A DNA stretch of 14,930 bases from Victivallales bacterium (lineage in GTDB: Bacteria; Verrucomicrobiota; Lentisphaeria; Victivallales; JAADHT01): positions 1 through 14,930 of the forward strand of contig JAFGFR010000244.1 in the NCBI GenBank assembly GCA_016930955.1, in the 5' to 3' direction. The notes beneath the pieces were generated by a model. That model searched no databases, had not been told where the DNA came from, and worked only from the letters and a program-made list of their open reading frames with translations. Positions 1-6,742 of this stretch are shown here, in pieces. Made by a program: the position numbers and the translations under genes. The first letter of the stretch is position 1. Every line of letters starts with the position of its first letter.

Positions 1-59
1 CCGATGCGGGAGCGGGCATACCTGTATGGTCTGTCCCGACCGCTCCGGCGTGGCATTCG
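1..59. repeat. Partial copy of a dispersed palindromic element (copy A)
   Basis: The window opens inside a non-coding element. Positions 31-59 match positions 14799-14827 in 28 of 29 bases, and positions 1-23 match 14009-14031 in about 18 of 23. An inverted repeat lies within it: GGAGCGG at 9-15 pairs with CCGCTCC at 40-46, leaving a 24-base loop. The left end is cut off by the window edge, so full length is unknown. It looks like a REP- or MITE-like intergenic repeat, and no coding function is suggested. Confidence 0.6.
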
Positions 60-149
60 AGCCAAAAGAGCTTGCCGCCCAAAGGGTCGGGGCGGAGTTT
101 TGAAACTGGCTCATGTGATCTGACAGAGACTTGTTTGTTGAGAAGCTTG

Positions 150-1181
150 ATGGCCAAACGGGTAAAAATTTTGACTTCGGAACCTGTTCACGTGGAGAGC
201 GGCGCGGCGCTGATTACCGCGGTATGCATAATCGCACTGGCAAGTTTGCTCGTGCTCTCGATTGTCACAGTGTCCCAGACTTCACATCAACTATCCACCG
301 TAAGTGCCAACCGTGCCTCCGCGGGTTATCTTGCAGAAGGCGCAGTGGCCAGGACAATATGGATGCTCAGACATGACATCTCGGTTAATCCCAACAGGCT
401 CATGGCTCGCGAGACCGTTGTTCTTGACGAACCTGTGGAGAGGTTTTTCGCCGACGGCAAAGAACACGTTATCGAAGGCGAGTCAGGAGAGTTATGCAGG
501 GTCGAGATATTCGATGCCGTCGCCGGGGTGGACATCTCGGGCAACGCACCGGCGCAACGTCTACAGAGGCCTCAGAGCTTCTTCGATGACGATATGGATT
601 CCTTCAACAGGTATAAGCTCTTCCTCAACTGCGTGACCGACTACGTTGATCTGAACGATTTCCTCCAGGTCGGTGGCGGTTTCGAAAGAGAGGATTATGC
701 TGTTGCAGGAATGGCTCCGCTGCCTCGAAACGCCCAGATGCAGTTCCGTGAAGAGATAATGTGGGTGCCCGGATGCAGTGAATTCTTCATGCCCGACCGC
801 CGTGGAGTGATGTCGCAGTTCCGAGTGATCCCACCATCAGGACTTCCACGCCTACGCGGCAACTCCAGTTTTTTCTCGCAGGATGCCGAGCAAATCCGGC
901 TCGATACCGGCTTATCCGCCGAGCAGTCAACTGATGCTGTCGTCGCCAGAAAGAAGTTGATCGAGTCAGGGATCCCGCTGTCTGAGTCGCTGATGCCGGA
1001 TGTGCTGGGAAGACTTAGACAACGATTCTCCTTCCGGGAGTCGGGGTTCTACACCATCATCGTATCAGCGTCAAATGCCGAGAACCTCGACGGCAGAGTG
1101 TTGTACTGCATTATGCAGATAACAAGAAATATCTCGAACTCCACAGAAATACAATATTACGAGTGGCGTTTCCTGCAATAG
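150..1181 (+). CDS. GspK-like minor pseudopilin (type II secretion)
   Basis: Probable minor pseudopilin of a type II secretion or related pilus system, acting at the tip of the periplasmic pseudopilus. I chose the ATG at 150 (343 aa) over upstream in-frame starts. It follows GAGAAG at 140-145, it puts the short basic leader directly before the prepilin-like site (ESG then AALITA, cut expected after Gly18), and the extra upstream codons run toward repeat copy A. A hydrophobic helix spans residues 19-42, followed by an SAGYLAEGAV segment like the N-terminal helix of GspK. Residues 160-170 (NCVTDYVDLND) and the later PLPRN...EEIMWVPG stretch to about 208 resemble the GspK pattern of an acidic calcium or helical domain, then pRN..., then EEL..V.G. 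The protein is close to GspK length. There is no Glu at +5, as is usual for GspK. No other gsp gene is inside the window, so partners would lie to the left. It could also be a PilX-type pilus protein. Confidence 0.68.
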   Translation: MAKRVKILTSEPVHVESGAALITAVCIIALASLLVLSIVTVSQTSHQLSTVSANRASAGYLAEGAVARTIWMLRHDISVNPNRLMARETVVLDEPVERFFADGKEHVIEGESGELCRVEIFDAVAGVDISGNAPAQRLQRPQSFFDDDMDSFNRYKLFLNCVTDYVDLNDFLQVGGGFEREDYAVAGMAPLPRNAQMQFREEIMWVPGCSEFFMPDRRGVMSQFRVIPPSGLPRLRGNSSFFSQDAEQIRLDTGLSAEQSTDAVVARKKLIESGIPLSESLMPDVLGRLRQRFSFRESGFYTIIVSASNAENLDGRVLYCIMQITRNISNSTEIQYYEWRFLQ

Positions 1182-1186
1182 TCCCC

Positions 1187-1215
1187 TTGACTTTTCAACC
1201 CCGCGATGGTAGAGT
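1187..1215 (+). promoter_or_regulatory. Candidate sigma70-type promoter for the cdaA operon
   Basis: TTGACT at 1187-1192, a 17-base spacer, then TAGAGT at 1210-1215 (5/6 and 4/6 matches to the consensus hexamers). It lies in the only gap before cdaA, about 40 bases ahead of the start codon. This is a pattern match only. Confidence 0.5.
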
Positions 1216-1255
1216 CGACCGAAGACGGTTCGCAGCAATTGATTTCTGAGCTTTG

Positions 1256-2122
1256 ATGTCGGTATCGCATATGCATATTTTCGATTATATCTTTGAAAAC
1301 CCGCTATACCTCTTGAGGCTTTGCTCTGAGATCACGGTGCTGTTCTTTCTGATCTACAGCGCAATGTATTATCTCAGGGGCACTCGAGGAGCATACAGCC
1401 TTGCCGGATTGCTGATCGCGCTGATCATGCTGACCTTTCTGGCCGATTTCCTCGAGTTCGAGGTCATAAAATGGCTGCTCAACGGGTTGTGGACAATCTT
1501 CAGCGTCGCGTTGATTGTCATATTCCAGCCTGAGCTGAGACGCGCTTTTGCCCAGCTCGGCAGCCGGTCATTCATGAAAAAAATGCGGAAGAAAGAGACA
1601 ATCGACGAGGTCGTCACCGCTGTAATCAATCTCTCGAACCAGCGTACAGGAGCTCTGATTGTTTTTGAGCGCGCAATAGGGATGAAGGCAATAATCAACA
1701 GCGGGATCGCACTCGAATCCCGGCTTAACCATTTCCTCATCGAGGCCATGTTCCACACGAAGTCCCCTTTGCACGACGGCGGCGTGATAATACGCGGCAA
1801 CACAATAGTTGCCGCCCACTGCATATTCCCTCTGACCCACGAGAGTGAGCTGCAGAGGACCCTCGGCACGAGGCACAGGGCCGCGATTGGGATTACCGAG
1901 GAGACAGACGCGGTGGCGGTCGTGGTCTCCGAGGAGTCAGGGATGATAAGCCTCGCCTGCCGGGGAAGGCTGAAGCGGAACGTCAGCCCGGATGTCCTCT
2001 CGAGATACCTCAACGCGTTGCTGATCTCAGGCGAGAACGATTCGCTGGCAGGCGTTTTTGCGCCACAGCCGAAAGACGAGGACGACGATACGGGATTCAG
2101 CGAGGAGCCTATTGAGTTATGA
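1256..2122 (+). CDS. cdaA: Diadenylate cyclase, CdaA/DacA type (membrane-bound)
   Basis: Makes cyclic di-AMP from two ATP at the inner membrane. The 288-aa protein has the CdaA layout. Three membrane helices lie near residues 24-40, 48-67 and 74-91, ending in the characteristic FQPELRRAF, and a cytoplasmic DAC domain follows from about 105 to 250. Visible DAC motifs are GALIVFER (132-139), PLHDGGVIIRG (171-181), LGTRHRAAIG (203-212, RHR at 206-208) and TDAVAVVVSEESG (217-229), whose Glu is a metal or phosphate contact in the family. The usual DGA signature reads DGG (174-176). A short acidic C-terminal tail follows. The start is ATG 1256, right after an in-frame TTG at 1253. The Shine-Dalgarno match is weak, and ATG 1271 is an alternative that keeps all three helices. 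The stop overlaps the cdaR start as ATGA, so the two are probably translationally coupled. Confidence 0.95.
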   Translation: MSVSHMHIFDYIFENPLYLLRLCSEITVLFFLIYSAMYYLRGTRGAYSLAGLLIALIMLTFLADFLEFEVIKWLLNGLWTIFSVALIVIFQPELRRAFAQLGSRSFMKKMRKKETIDEVVTAVINLSNQRTGALIVFERAIGMKAIINSGIALESRLNHFLIEAMFHTKSPLHDGGVIIRGNTIVAAHCIFPLTHESELQRTLGTRHRAAIGITEETDAVAVVVSEESGMISLACRGRLKRNVSPDVLSRYLNALLISGENDSLAGVFAPQPKDEDDDTGFSEEPIEL

Positions 2123-3099
2123 GTAGCGAAGACAGCAAGAAAAATAAGTTCGGCTTCATCCCCGGATTTATCCGGCGCGACTTTCTCAGGAAGCTGATCG
2201 CGCTGTTCTTCGCTGTTCTCATATGGCAGAGGGTTGATTCCGAGATATCGGAGACTGAGACCTTCGGTTCCATCCCGGTGCATGTGACTTTGCCGGCATC
2301 ACTTGACAGGGTGGACAATCAACCGCTGCTTGTCAGCGTGAAACTCAAGGGGTCCAGACGGCTGCTAAGCAAGCTGTCCGGAGCCGAGATCAACATCAAC
2401 GCACGGCTCGGAGAACCAGACGCTCAACATAAGAGCCCCATGGTCGTCATGCATAGGATAGACTCTCTGAGGGATGTCAGTGTGCCCAGAGGAATAAGCG
2501 TGATGCAGGTCAAGCCGGAGATAATATCAGTGAGCGTGGACAAGCGGATCAGCCGCACGGTCCCCGTGAAGATGGTGCACTCGGGAATGCTGATGGACGG
2601 CTATTCCTTCAGGGTTGCCAGCCTGATACCGAGCGAAGTCACGATCACAGGCCCGGAGAGCATCATCAAGTTCATCAACGACATCAAGACAGAACCTCTG
2701 GCATTCCGTGTCGAGAACATTAACGACTTCGAAGTCGACCTCGCCTTGGCCAAAAGGGACAATATCGTCGCCAGCAGGCAAAGTGTCACGGCCTACATCG
2801 AGATTTTCAAGAGATACGATCTAAAGGAGTTTGTTGGCGTCCCCGTGAAAGTCCTTGGGGCTGCCGAGGCTCCTGCCAAGGTTTCCACCGAGCCCCGTGA
2901 GGTGATGGTGGTGGTCCATGGCATAAGGCGTTCTCTGGAGGTCATGGGGCTGGGGGATTTGAACGCCCACGTTGATATTTCCGGTCTGGCTGTACCAGGG
3001 AAGTACGCGCTCGATGTGAGGTGTTGGCTGGACTCTCCGGACATTAAGGTGCAGATGATCAAGCCGGAGCAGGTAGAGGTTAATCTGGAGCTGCCTTGA
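2119..3099 (+). CDS. cdaR: YbbR-domain protein, CdaA regulator (CdaR)
   Basis: Membrane-anchored partner of the diadenylate cyclase. In Firmicutes CdaR binds CdaA and tunes its activity, and the same role is inferred here from gene order. The 326-aa protein has a basic cytoplasmic N-terminus, one membrane helix at about 22-39 (FLRKLIALFFAVLIWQRV) typical of YbbR proteins, and then an extracytoplasmic beta-rich part that I read as about three YbbR repeats (roughly 45-140, 145-225 and 230-326). The PV.V...G pattern of the repeats is seen at PVKMVHSGML and PVKVLGAAEA. Firmicute CdaR often has four repeats, so this is a three-repeat version. The start codon overlaps the cdaA stop (ATGA at 2119-2122), and its own TGA overlaps the TTG start of folP. 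Confidence 0.88.
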   Translation: MSSEDSKKNKFGFIPGFIRRDFLRKLIALFFAVLIWQRVDSEISETETFGSIPVHVTLPASLDRVDNQPLLVSVKLKGSRRLLSKLSGAEININARLGEPDAQHKSPMVVMHRIDSLRDVSVPRGISVMQVKPEIISVSVDKRISRTVPVKMVHSGMLMDGYSFRVASLIPSEVTITGPESIIKFINDIKTEPLAFRVENINDFEVDLALAKRDNIVASRQSVTAYIEIFKRYDLKEFVGVPVKVLGAAEAPAKVSTEPREVMVVVHGIRRSLEVMGLGDLNAHVDISGLAVPGKYALDVRCWLDSPDIKVQMIKPEQVEVNLELP

Positions 3100-3935
3100 A
3101 ATTCAGATACCAGAACGGTTGTTTCGATTGCGGATGCCGCACCAGGATCATGGGCATATTGAATGTCACGCCCGACTCCTTCAGCGACGGCAACGAATAT
3201 TTTTCGGAGTCCGCCGCGGTAGCCCGTGCGCTTGAGATGCACCATGCCGGCGCGGATGTCATTGACATCGGTGGCGAGTCGTCCCGTCCGGGCGCGTCAC
3301 CGGTGACGGTTGAAGAGGAAATGAAAAGGGTAATCCCAGTGGTCAGGGCTCTGAAGACTGAAAATCCAGAGATCGTGATAAGCGTAGACACCACTAAAAG
3401 CGAGGTCGCCAAGGCCGCATTGGATGAGGGTGCCGAGATAATCAACGACATCAGCGGACTGCTTGCCGACCCGCATATCGCGGCCGTAGCCGCCGCCTCG
3501 GGTGCCGGGCTGATACTGATGCATATGCGCGGAACACCGGCAACAATGAATTCGCTCAGGAATTACGACGACCTGCTGCAGGATGTCATGCGCGAGCTGG
3601 AGAATGCCGCCAAGAAAGCCTTGTCAGCGGGTGTCCCGCGAGAGTGCCTCATGCTGGACCCGGGTATCGGGTTCGCAAAAAATAAGGAGCAGAACATATT
3701 GTTGATAAAACATATATCGAGGTTCTCAGACCTTGGCTATCCCTTGCTTGTCGGTCCTTCGAGGAAGTCTTTTATCGGCGAGATCACGGGGCAGCGGGAT
3801 CCTGCGAAAAGGGCCTGGGGCACTGCGGGTGCCGTTGCATGGCTGGCCTTCAGGCAGGTGGCTTTCGTCAGGGTGCATGATGTCGGACAGATGCGAGACG
3901 TTATCTCCGTCGTCGAGGGATTTTCTCGATCCTAG
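3096..3935 (+). CDS. folP: Dihydropteroate synthase
   Basis: Joins p-aminobenzoate to 6-hydroxymethyl-dihydropterin pyrophosphate in folate synthesis, in the cytoplasm. The 279-aa protein is full length for the TIM-barrel DHPS family. Signatures run in order: MGILNVTPDSFSDG (19-32), DVIDIGGESSRPGA (54-67), VISVDTT (94-100), INDISG (116-121), LMHMRGTPATM (141-151), LDPGIGFAKNKEQN (187-200), LVGPSRKSFIG (218-228) and VRVHDV (258-263). The pterin-loop position that is often Thr (ESTRPG) is Ser here. I take the TTG at 3096 as start because it overlaps the cdaR stop (TTGA) and because DHPS proteins normally carry an N-terminal strand before IMGILN. ATG 3150 would remove that strand. A folP gene next to cdaA is also known from other bacteria, usually upstream of it. 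Here it is downstream. Confidence 0.96.
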   Translation: MKFRYQNGCFDCGCRTRIMGILNVTPDSFSDGNEYFSESAAVARALEMHHAGADVIDIGGESSRPGASPVTVEEEMKRVIPVVRALKTENPEIVISVDTTKSEVAKAALDEGAEIINDISGLLADPHIAAVAAASGAGLILMHMRGTPATMNSLRNYDDLLQDVMRELENAAKKALSAGVPRECLMLDPGIGFAKNKEQNILLIKHISRFSDLGYPLLVGPSRKSFIGEITGQRDPAKRAWGTAGAVAWLAFRQVAFVRVHDVGQMRDVISVVEGFSRS

Positions 3936-3946
3936 GAAGAAACATC

Positions 3947-4819
3947 ATGGTCAATCCAGTAAGGCACAACCTTGTTCTTGTCAGCGACACCGGCGATGCC
4001 GGGGCACGCGAGATTATCGGGGTTCTCAAGTCGAGCTACTCCGTGGCGAGGGTAATTCTCATATCGAACGATTTGCTCGATGATCCGGGAATCGAGGATA
4101 TCACGCTTGAGACCTTGCCGGAGAAAATAAACGGTCAGATACTGCGCCAAGTCGTGGAACTGGCCGACGACAATTCCTGCCCGTTCGCATGCTGCGCAGC
4201 GGGCACAGCACATGTCGGAATGGCAACCCTGAACGCAATGTCACTCGCGGCAAGATATTGCGACTCCCTGTGCTTCGCAAAAAAAGACGGAAGTAAAGGT
4301 TTGCAAGAAATCCCCTTCGTGCGCCTCAGATATCTTTACGCGGATAAAAAAGATGCATTGCGGCTCACGGCACACGATCTCGCCGACACCGCTAACTCGA
4401 GGATCTCACGCCTCATGGATGCCCCGGAGCTGACCCTCAGGCCAGACGACCTGACATGCAATGTTGGATATCAGACGCTCACCCTCGATGTCCCGGAATT
4501 CATTCTCTTCTGGCTATTCGCACTAAGATGCAAAAACGAAGTCGGCACAATACGATCAATTGCCGCACTGGCCGAGGAGTTCAACGCATTCACTCTCTCG
4601 ACAACATCAACCGTGATGCCCGACATCTGCGAATTCCGCAAAAAATACCCGGAGGCCGACCAGGAAGTCATCAGAGCAAAACTCGATTCCGCAACATCAA
4701 AGATCCTCGACAATATCCCCTTCGACAACGGCCGTGACCTCATTATCCCCTACAAAGACGATAACTCCTTCGGATTCTCCTTCCCCCCACAAAACATCAA
4801 CTGCCCAAGGAACTACTGA
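3947..4819 (+). CDS. NE0113 (TIGR02584)-like protein with CARF-like N-terminal half
   Basis: Probable divergent member of the CRISPR-associated NE0113 family, by motif reading only. The N-terminal part (7-112) looks like a Rossmann/CARF fold. It has strand HNLVLVSDTG, a helix, strand VARVILISND, then a helix ending at ELADDN and a strand-loop-helix (ACCAAGTAHVGMATLNAMSL) placed like the family's IAGGRKTMGF...ALSL segment. The Arg/Lys of that loop is absent. EIPFVRLR (121-128) matches the phrase I associate with the family. DAPELTLRP (158-166) then leads to a hydrophobic helix (179-193, VPEFILFWLFALR) like the family's LPP.ELAFYxWLA. The end, LDSATSKIL...FGFSFPPQNI, resembles its terminal winged-helix-like piece. 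At 290 aa it is shorter than the usual family length. AGGAAGA at 3934-3940 gives a good ribosome site, and the folP stop is only 11 bases away, so co-transcription is likely. No nuclease motif is seen. Its role is unknown; sensing a cyclic adenylate is inference. Confidence 0.6.
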   Translation: MVNPVRHNLVLVSDTGDAGAREIIGVLKSSYSVARVILISNDLLDDPGIEDITLETLPEKINGQILRQVVELADDNSCPFACCAAGTAHVGMATLNAMSLAARYCDSLCFAKKDGSKGLQEIPFVRLRYLYADKKDALRLTAHDLADTANSRISRLMDAPELTLRPDDLTCNVGYQTLTLDVPEFILFWLFALRCKNEVGTIRSIAALAEEFNAFTLSTTSTVMPDICEFRKKYPEADQEVIRAKLDSATSKILDNIPFDNGRDLIIPYKDDNSFGFSFPPQNINCPRNY

Positions 4820-5000
4820 TTGATAGACTCGCGAACTTCACAAGACGGTGTGCGAACAAGCCGATGGGTTGGTGCGAATGCGCCTGCGGGGCATCCTGCG
4901 CAAACTTTGTGGACGCAGAGGCAGTGCAAGCATTTCCCCCAGTCCCTTGAGCCCTTATGTCCATCTCGTCCGTGGAACATTCCCCGATTTGCACTCCAGA

Positions 5001-5016
5001 ACTTTAGGACTTTAGA
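5001..5016. repeat. Short 8-bp tandem repeat in a gene-free gap
   Basis: ACTTTAGG is followed directly by ACTTTAGA in the 210-base gap (4820-5029) between the convergent NE0113-like gene and the DMT transporter. I see no clear rho-independent terminator in this gap for either gene, only weak 4-5 bp hairpins without a T-run. Confidence 0.35.
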
Positions 5017-5029
5017 ATTTCCTCTTCAA

Positions 5030-5893
5030 TTACCCTTTTCCGAAACGGGCGATTCCAAGAACCACACCCAGCAGAACTGCCGCCGCTCCGGGATAGAACC
5101 AGAGAGGGGGTATCTCGCCAAACAACGGCACAGCGACGATTGCAACTATGATGAACTGCGCCGGGATGGAGAAGGCCAGCAGTTGCGACTTGGCATATTT
5201 CAGAAGGAACATCACAATCCCATGGCCCCCGACAGTGGGGAACAGGATCAGCCCGACCAGCGCCAACATGCTCCTGGTGTCTCCAAGTTCGATACCGCCG
5301 GCCAACGCGAAACCAAGCACACCCTGGACCAGCGCCGCCACAAGAAAGACCCCGGAGACAAACACCATCACGTTGTGCCCCGCACGGTACTTGCGGCACA
5401 GCACAAGATACGTCGCGCACATAAATGCCGATAACAGCGCAACCATGCTCCCGGGAAGATCGGCAATGCTAATTGTCGCCTGAAAAGCTCCCAGCCATAT
5501 GGTCCCGGCCAGAGCGACCACGATACCCCAGTTCTCCCATTTGTTCGTGCGCTCACGGAGAAGCGTTACCGCTATAAACGGGGTTATCAACGGCTGCAGC
5601 GCTATAAAAAGCGCCGCATTGGCAAGGCTTGTATTCTGGATCGCCCAGCACCAGCTGGTGAAGTGCAGCCCCAGAAACACTCTAGGAAGCAGTGTGCCGA
5701 CGGTGAAGAGCCGCTGACCGGGACTGTCCTTCATCACCTTGAGCGCAAAAGGTAGAAAAACCACGCCGGCACCGAAGACGCGCCAGAACCCTATGCTGGA
5801 TGCGGGTATCTCGCAGTATCGAGTCAGTATTGCCGCGGCGGAGGCCAGCACCACCGAAGCCAGCCAAGCGGCAAGTATGTTCGTGTTCGTCAT
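5030..5893 (-). CDS. EamA/DMT-superfamily transporter
   Basis: Inner-membrane transporter or exporter of small metabolites with unknown substrate. The 287-aa protein is the standard length for a ten-helix EamA protein. It shows the two-fold internal duplication of the family, with an N-terminal half to about residue 140 (helices from LAAWLASVVLASAAAILTR onward, including ALFIALQPLITPFIAVTLLRE) and a C-terminal half of similar pattern (SIPAQFIIVAIVAVPLFGE at the matching place). The ALQPLITPFIAVTLLRERT segment with Glu ending the fourth helix is the usual EamA signature. The ATG at 5891-5893 overlaps the stop of the upstream HAD gene (ATGA), so the two are likely translated together. The sequence does not show the substrate. 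Confidence 0.88.
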   Translation of the reverse strand: MTNTNILAAWLASVVLASAAAILTRYCEIPASSIGFWRVFGAGVVFLPFALKVMKDSPGQRLFTVGTLLPRVFLGLHFTSWCWAIQNTSLANAALFIALQPLITPFIAVTLLRERTNKWENWGIVVALAGTIWLGAFQATISIADLPGSMVALLSAFMCATYLVLCRKYRAGHNVMVFVSGVFLVAALVQGVLGFALAGGIELGDTRSMLALVGLILFPTVGGHGIVMFLLKYAKSQLLAFSIPAQFIIVAIVAVPLFGEIPPLWFYPGAAAVLLGVVLGIARFGKG

Positions 5894-6450
5894 CTTTTGG
5901 GGGCACCCTCCCCTTCCGGAAGAATCATGCCTGCGGCCTCGAGTATGCCCCCGGCAACCATTGCCCCCTCGGGGACATCGTCCAAATGCCTCCTCCCGTG
6001 CCCTGTGAGGACATAAATCCCTGTTGCCCCCGCGTTCCTCGCAAGCTCGACATCGTGCGGATGGTCGCCGACAACGAAGGATCGGCGAAGGTCTATGGCG
6101 TGATCAGCCTCGGCGATCTTCAAGAAATGAACATTGGGCTTGATGCACCCGCAGCCGTCCCCGCGAGCATGGGGGCAGACATATGACTCTATAATATCGA
6201 CACCGTGCCTGCGCAGCGTGTCGCTGACATAGTCGTTGACCTTCCGGACATCTTCGATCGTGATCCTCCCCAAGGCCACCCCGGGCTGGTTGGTCACTAT
6301 AAAAAGCTTATATCTCTCACCTAGCCTGGACAAGGCCGCAAAAGTGTCGTCGAAAAATTCAACATGACTCGCACATGACAGATCCCCGCGATCCTCAATC
6401 AGAGTACCGTCACGGTCAAGGAATACTGCCCCGGCATTTTCCATTTTCAT
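5890..6450 (-). CDS. HAD-IIIA phosphatase, GmhB/HisB-N type
   Basis: Likely histidinol-phosphate or D-glycero-manno-heptose 1,7-bisphosphate phosphatase. Residues 10-17 (FLDRDGTL) hold the catalytic DxD with nucleophile Asp12 and acid/base Asp14. TNQPGVALG (53-61) is motif II, and VVGDHPHDVELARNAG (126-141) carries the acidic metal residues. CPHARGDGCGCIKP (92-105) gives the C-x-H, C-x-C zinc loop and the conserved Lys typical of GmhB and HisB-N. I start at ATG 6450 (186 aa) rather than the upstream TTG 6489. GGGA sits just ahead of 6450, and family members begin a few residues before the DxD motif. No other heptose gene is in view, so the exact substrate stays open. It is coupled to the DMT transporter by an ATGA overlap. 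Confidence 0.85.
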   Translation of the reverse strand: MKMENAGAVFLDRDGTLIEDRGDLSCASHVEFFDDTFAALSRLGERYKLFIVTNQPGVALGRITIEDVRKVNDYVSDTLRRHGVDIIESYVCPHARGDGCGCIKPNVHFLKIAEADHAIDLRRSFVVGDHPHDVELARNAGATGIYVLTGHGRRHLDDVPEGAMVAGGILEAAGMILPEGEGAPKR

Positions 6451-6497
6451 GCGATCCCAAGATAAGAAATAACTCCAGAGCCAATTCAACTCACGCT

Positions 6498-6525
6498 AAA
6501 ATACCCTCGCATGCGAATTTCGCAA
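6498..6525 (-). promoter_or_regulatory. Candidate promoter with palindromic spacer for the HAD-DMT pair
   Basis: On the minus strand TTGCGA (6520-6525), a 16-base spacer and TATTTT (6498-6503) each match 4/6 of the sigma70 hexamers. A perfect 10-bp palindrome TCGCATGCGA (6507-6516) lies inside the spacer, where a repressor or activator dimer could bind. Both calls are pattern-based. Confidence 0.3.
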
Positions 6526-6547
6526 GCAACTGAGATGGATTGGAAAG

Positions 6548-6578
6548 ATCAGGGCGAATGATTAGGATAAGCCCTGAT
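6548..6578. other. Stem-loop in the divergent HAD-pstS spacer
   Basis: ATCAGGGC (6548-6555) and GCCCTGAT (6571-6578) form a perfect 8-bp stem with a 15-base loop. On the plus strand GTTTTATTA follows, which resembles a weak rho-independent terminator, but no plus-strand gene ends just before it. It could shield pstS from read-through, or lie in the 5' region of minus-strand transcripts. The rest of the 6451-6742 gap holds the minus promoter and the Pho box. Confidence 0.45.
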
Positions 6579-6614
6579 GTTTTATTACCTCCTCGGATGA
6601 CCGCATCTGGATTT

Positions 6615-6653
6615 TTCACTGCCTTCTAACCCTGTTTTAACATAGTGCTAACA
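6615..6653 (+). promoter_or_regulatory. Pho box: four direct hexamers at 11-bp period
   Basis: TTCACT (6615-6620), CTAACC (6626-6631), TTAACA (6637-6642) and CTAACA (6648-6653) repeat with exactly 5 bases between them. This is the arrangement of PhoP boxes in Bacillus (TT[ACT]ACA with 5-base gaps), and PhoB sites also repeat at 11 bp. A -10-like TATCTT (6663-6668) begins 9 bases after the last repeat, as in activator-dependent pho promoters where the box replaces the -35. The position ahead of pstS supports phosphate-starvation control. Confidence 0.75.
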
Positions 6654-6742
6654 TCCGGCCTCTATCTTATCGCAATTGCAGGCAGGGAAATGTTCTCGGC
6701 CTAAGGAAGAGTTGGAATCAATAGAAGAAGGAGAGGTGAGAG

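Noticed and set aside
72..149. N-terminal extension of the GspK-like gene from an earlier in-frame start
   Set aside because: The extra 26 codons run toward the dispersed repeat, lack a ribosome site and would put the prepilin-like cleavage site too far from the N-terminus.
1369..2283. Long minus-strand open frame (304 codons) opposite cdaA and cdaR
   Set aside because: It lies opposite two clearly conserved genes, has low-complexity Ser/Arg/Pro-rich content and no recognisable domain; it is a coding shadow.
4820..5434. Plus-strand open frame (204 codons) opposite the DMT transporter
   Set aside because: It is rich in Gln, Arg and His with no hydrophobic core or motif, and it is antisense to a well-supported transporter.
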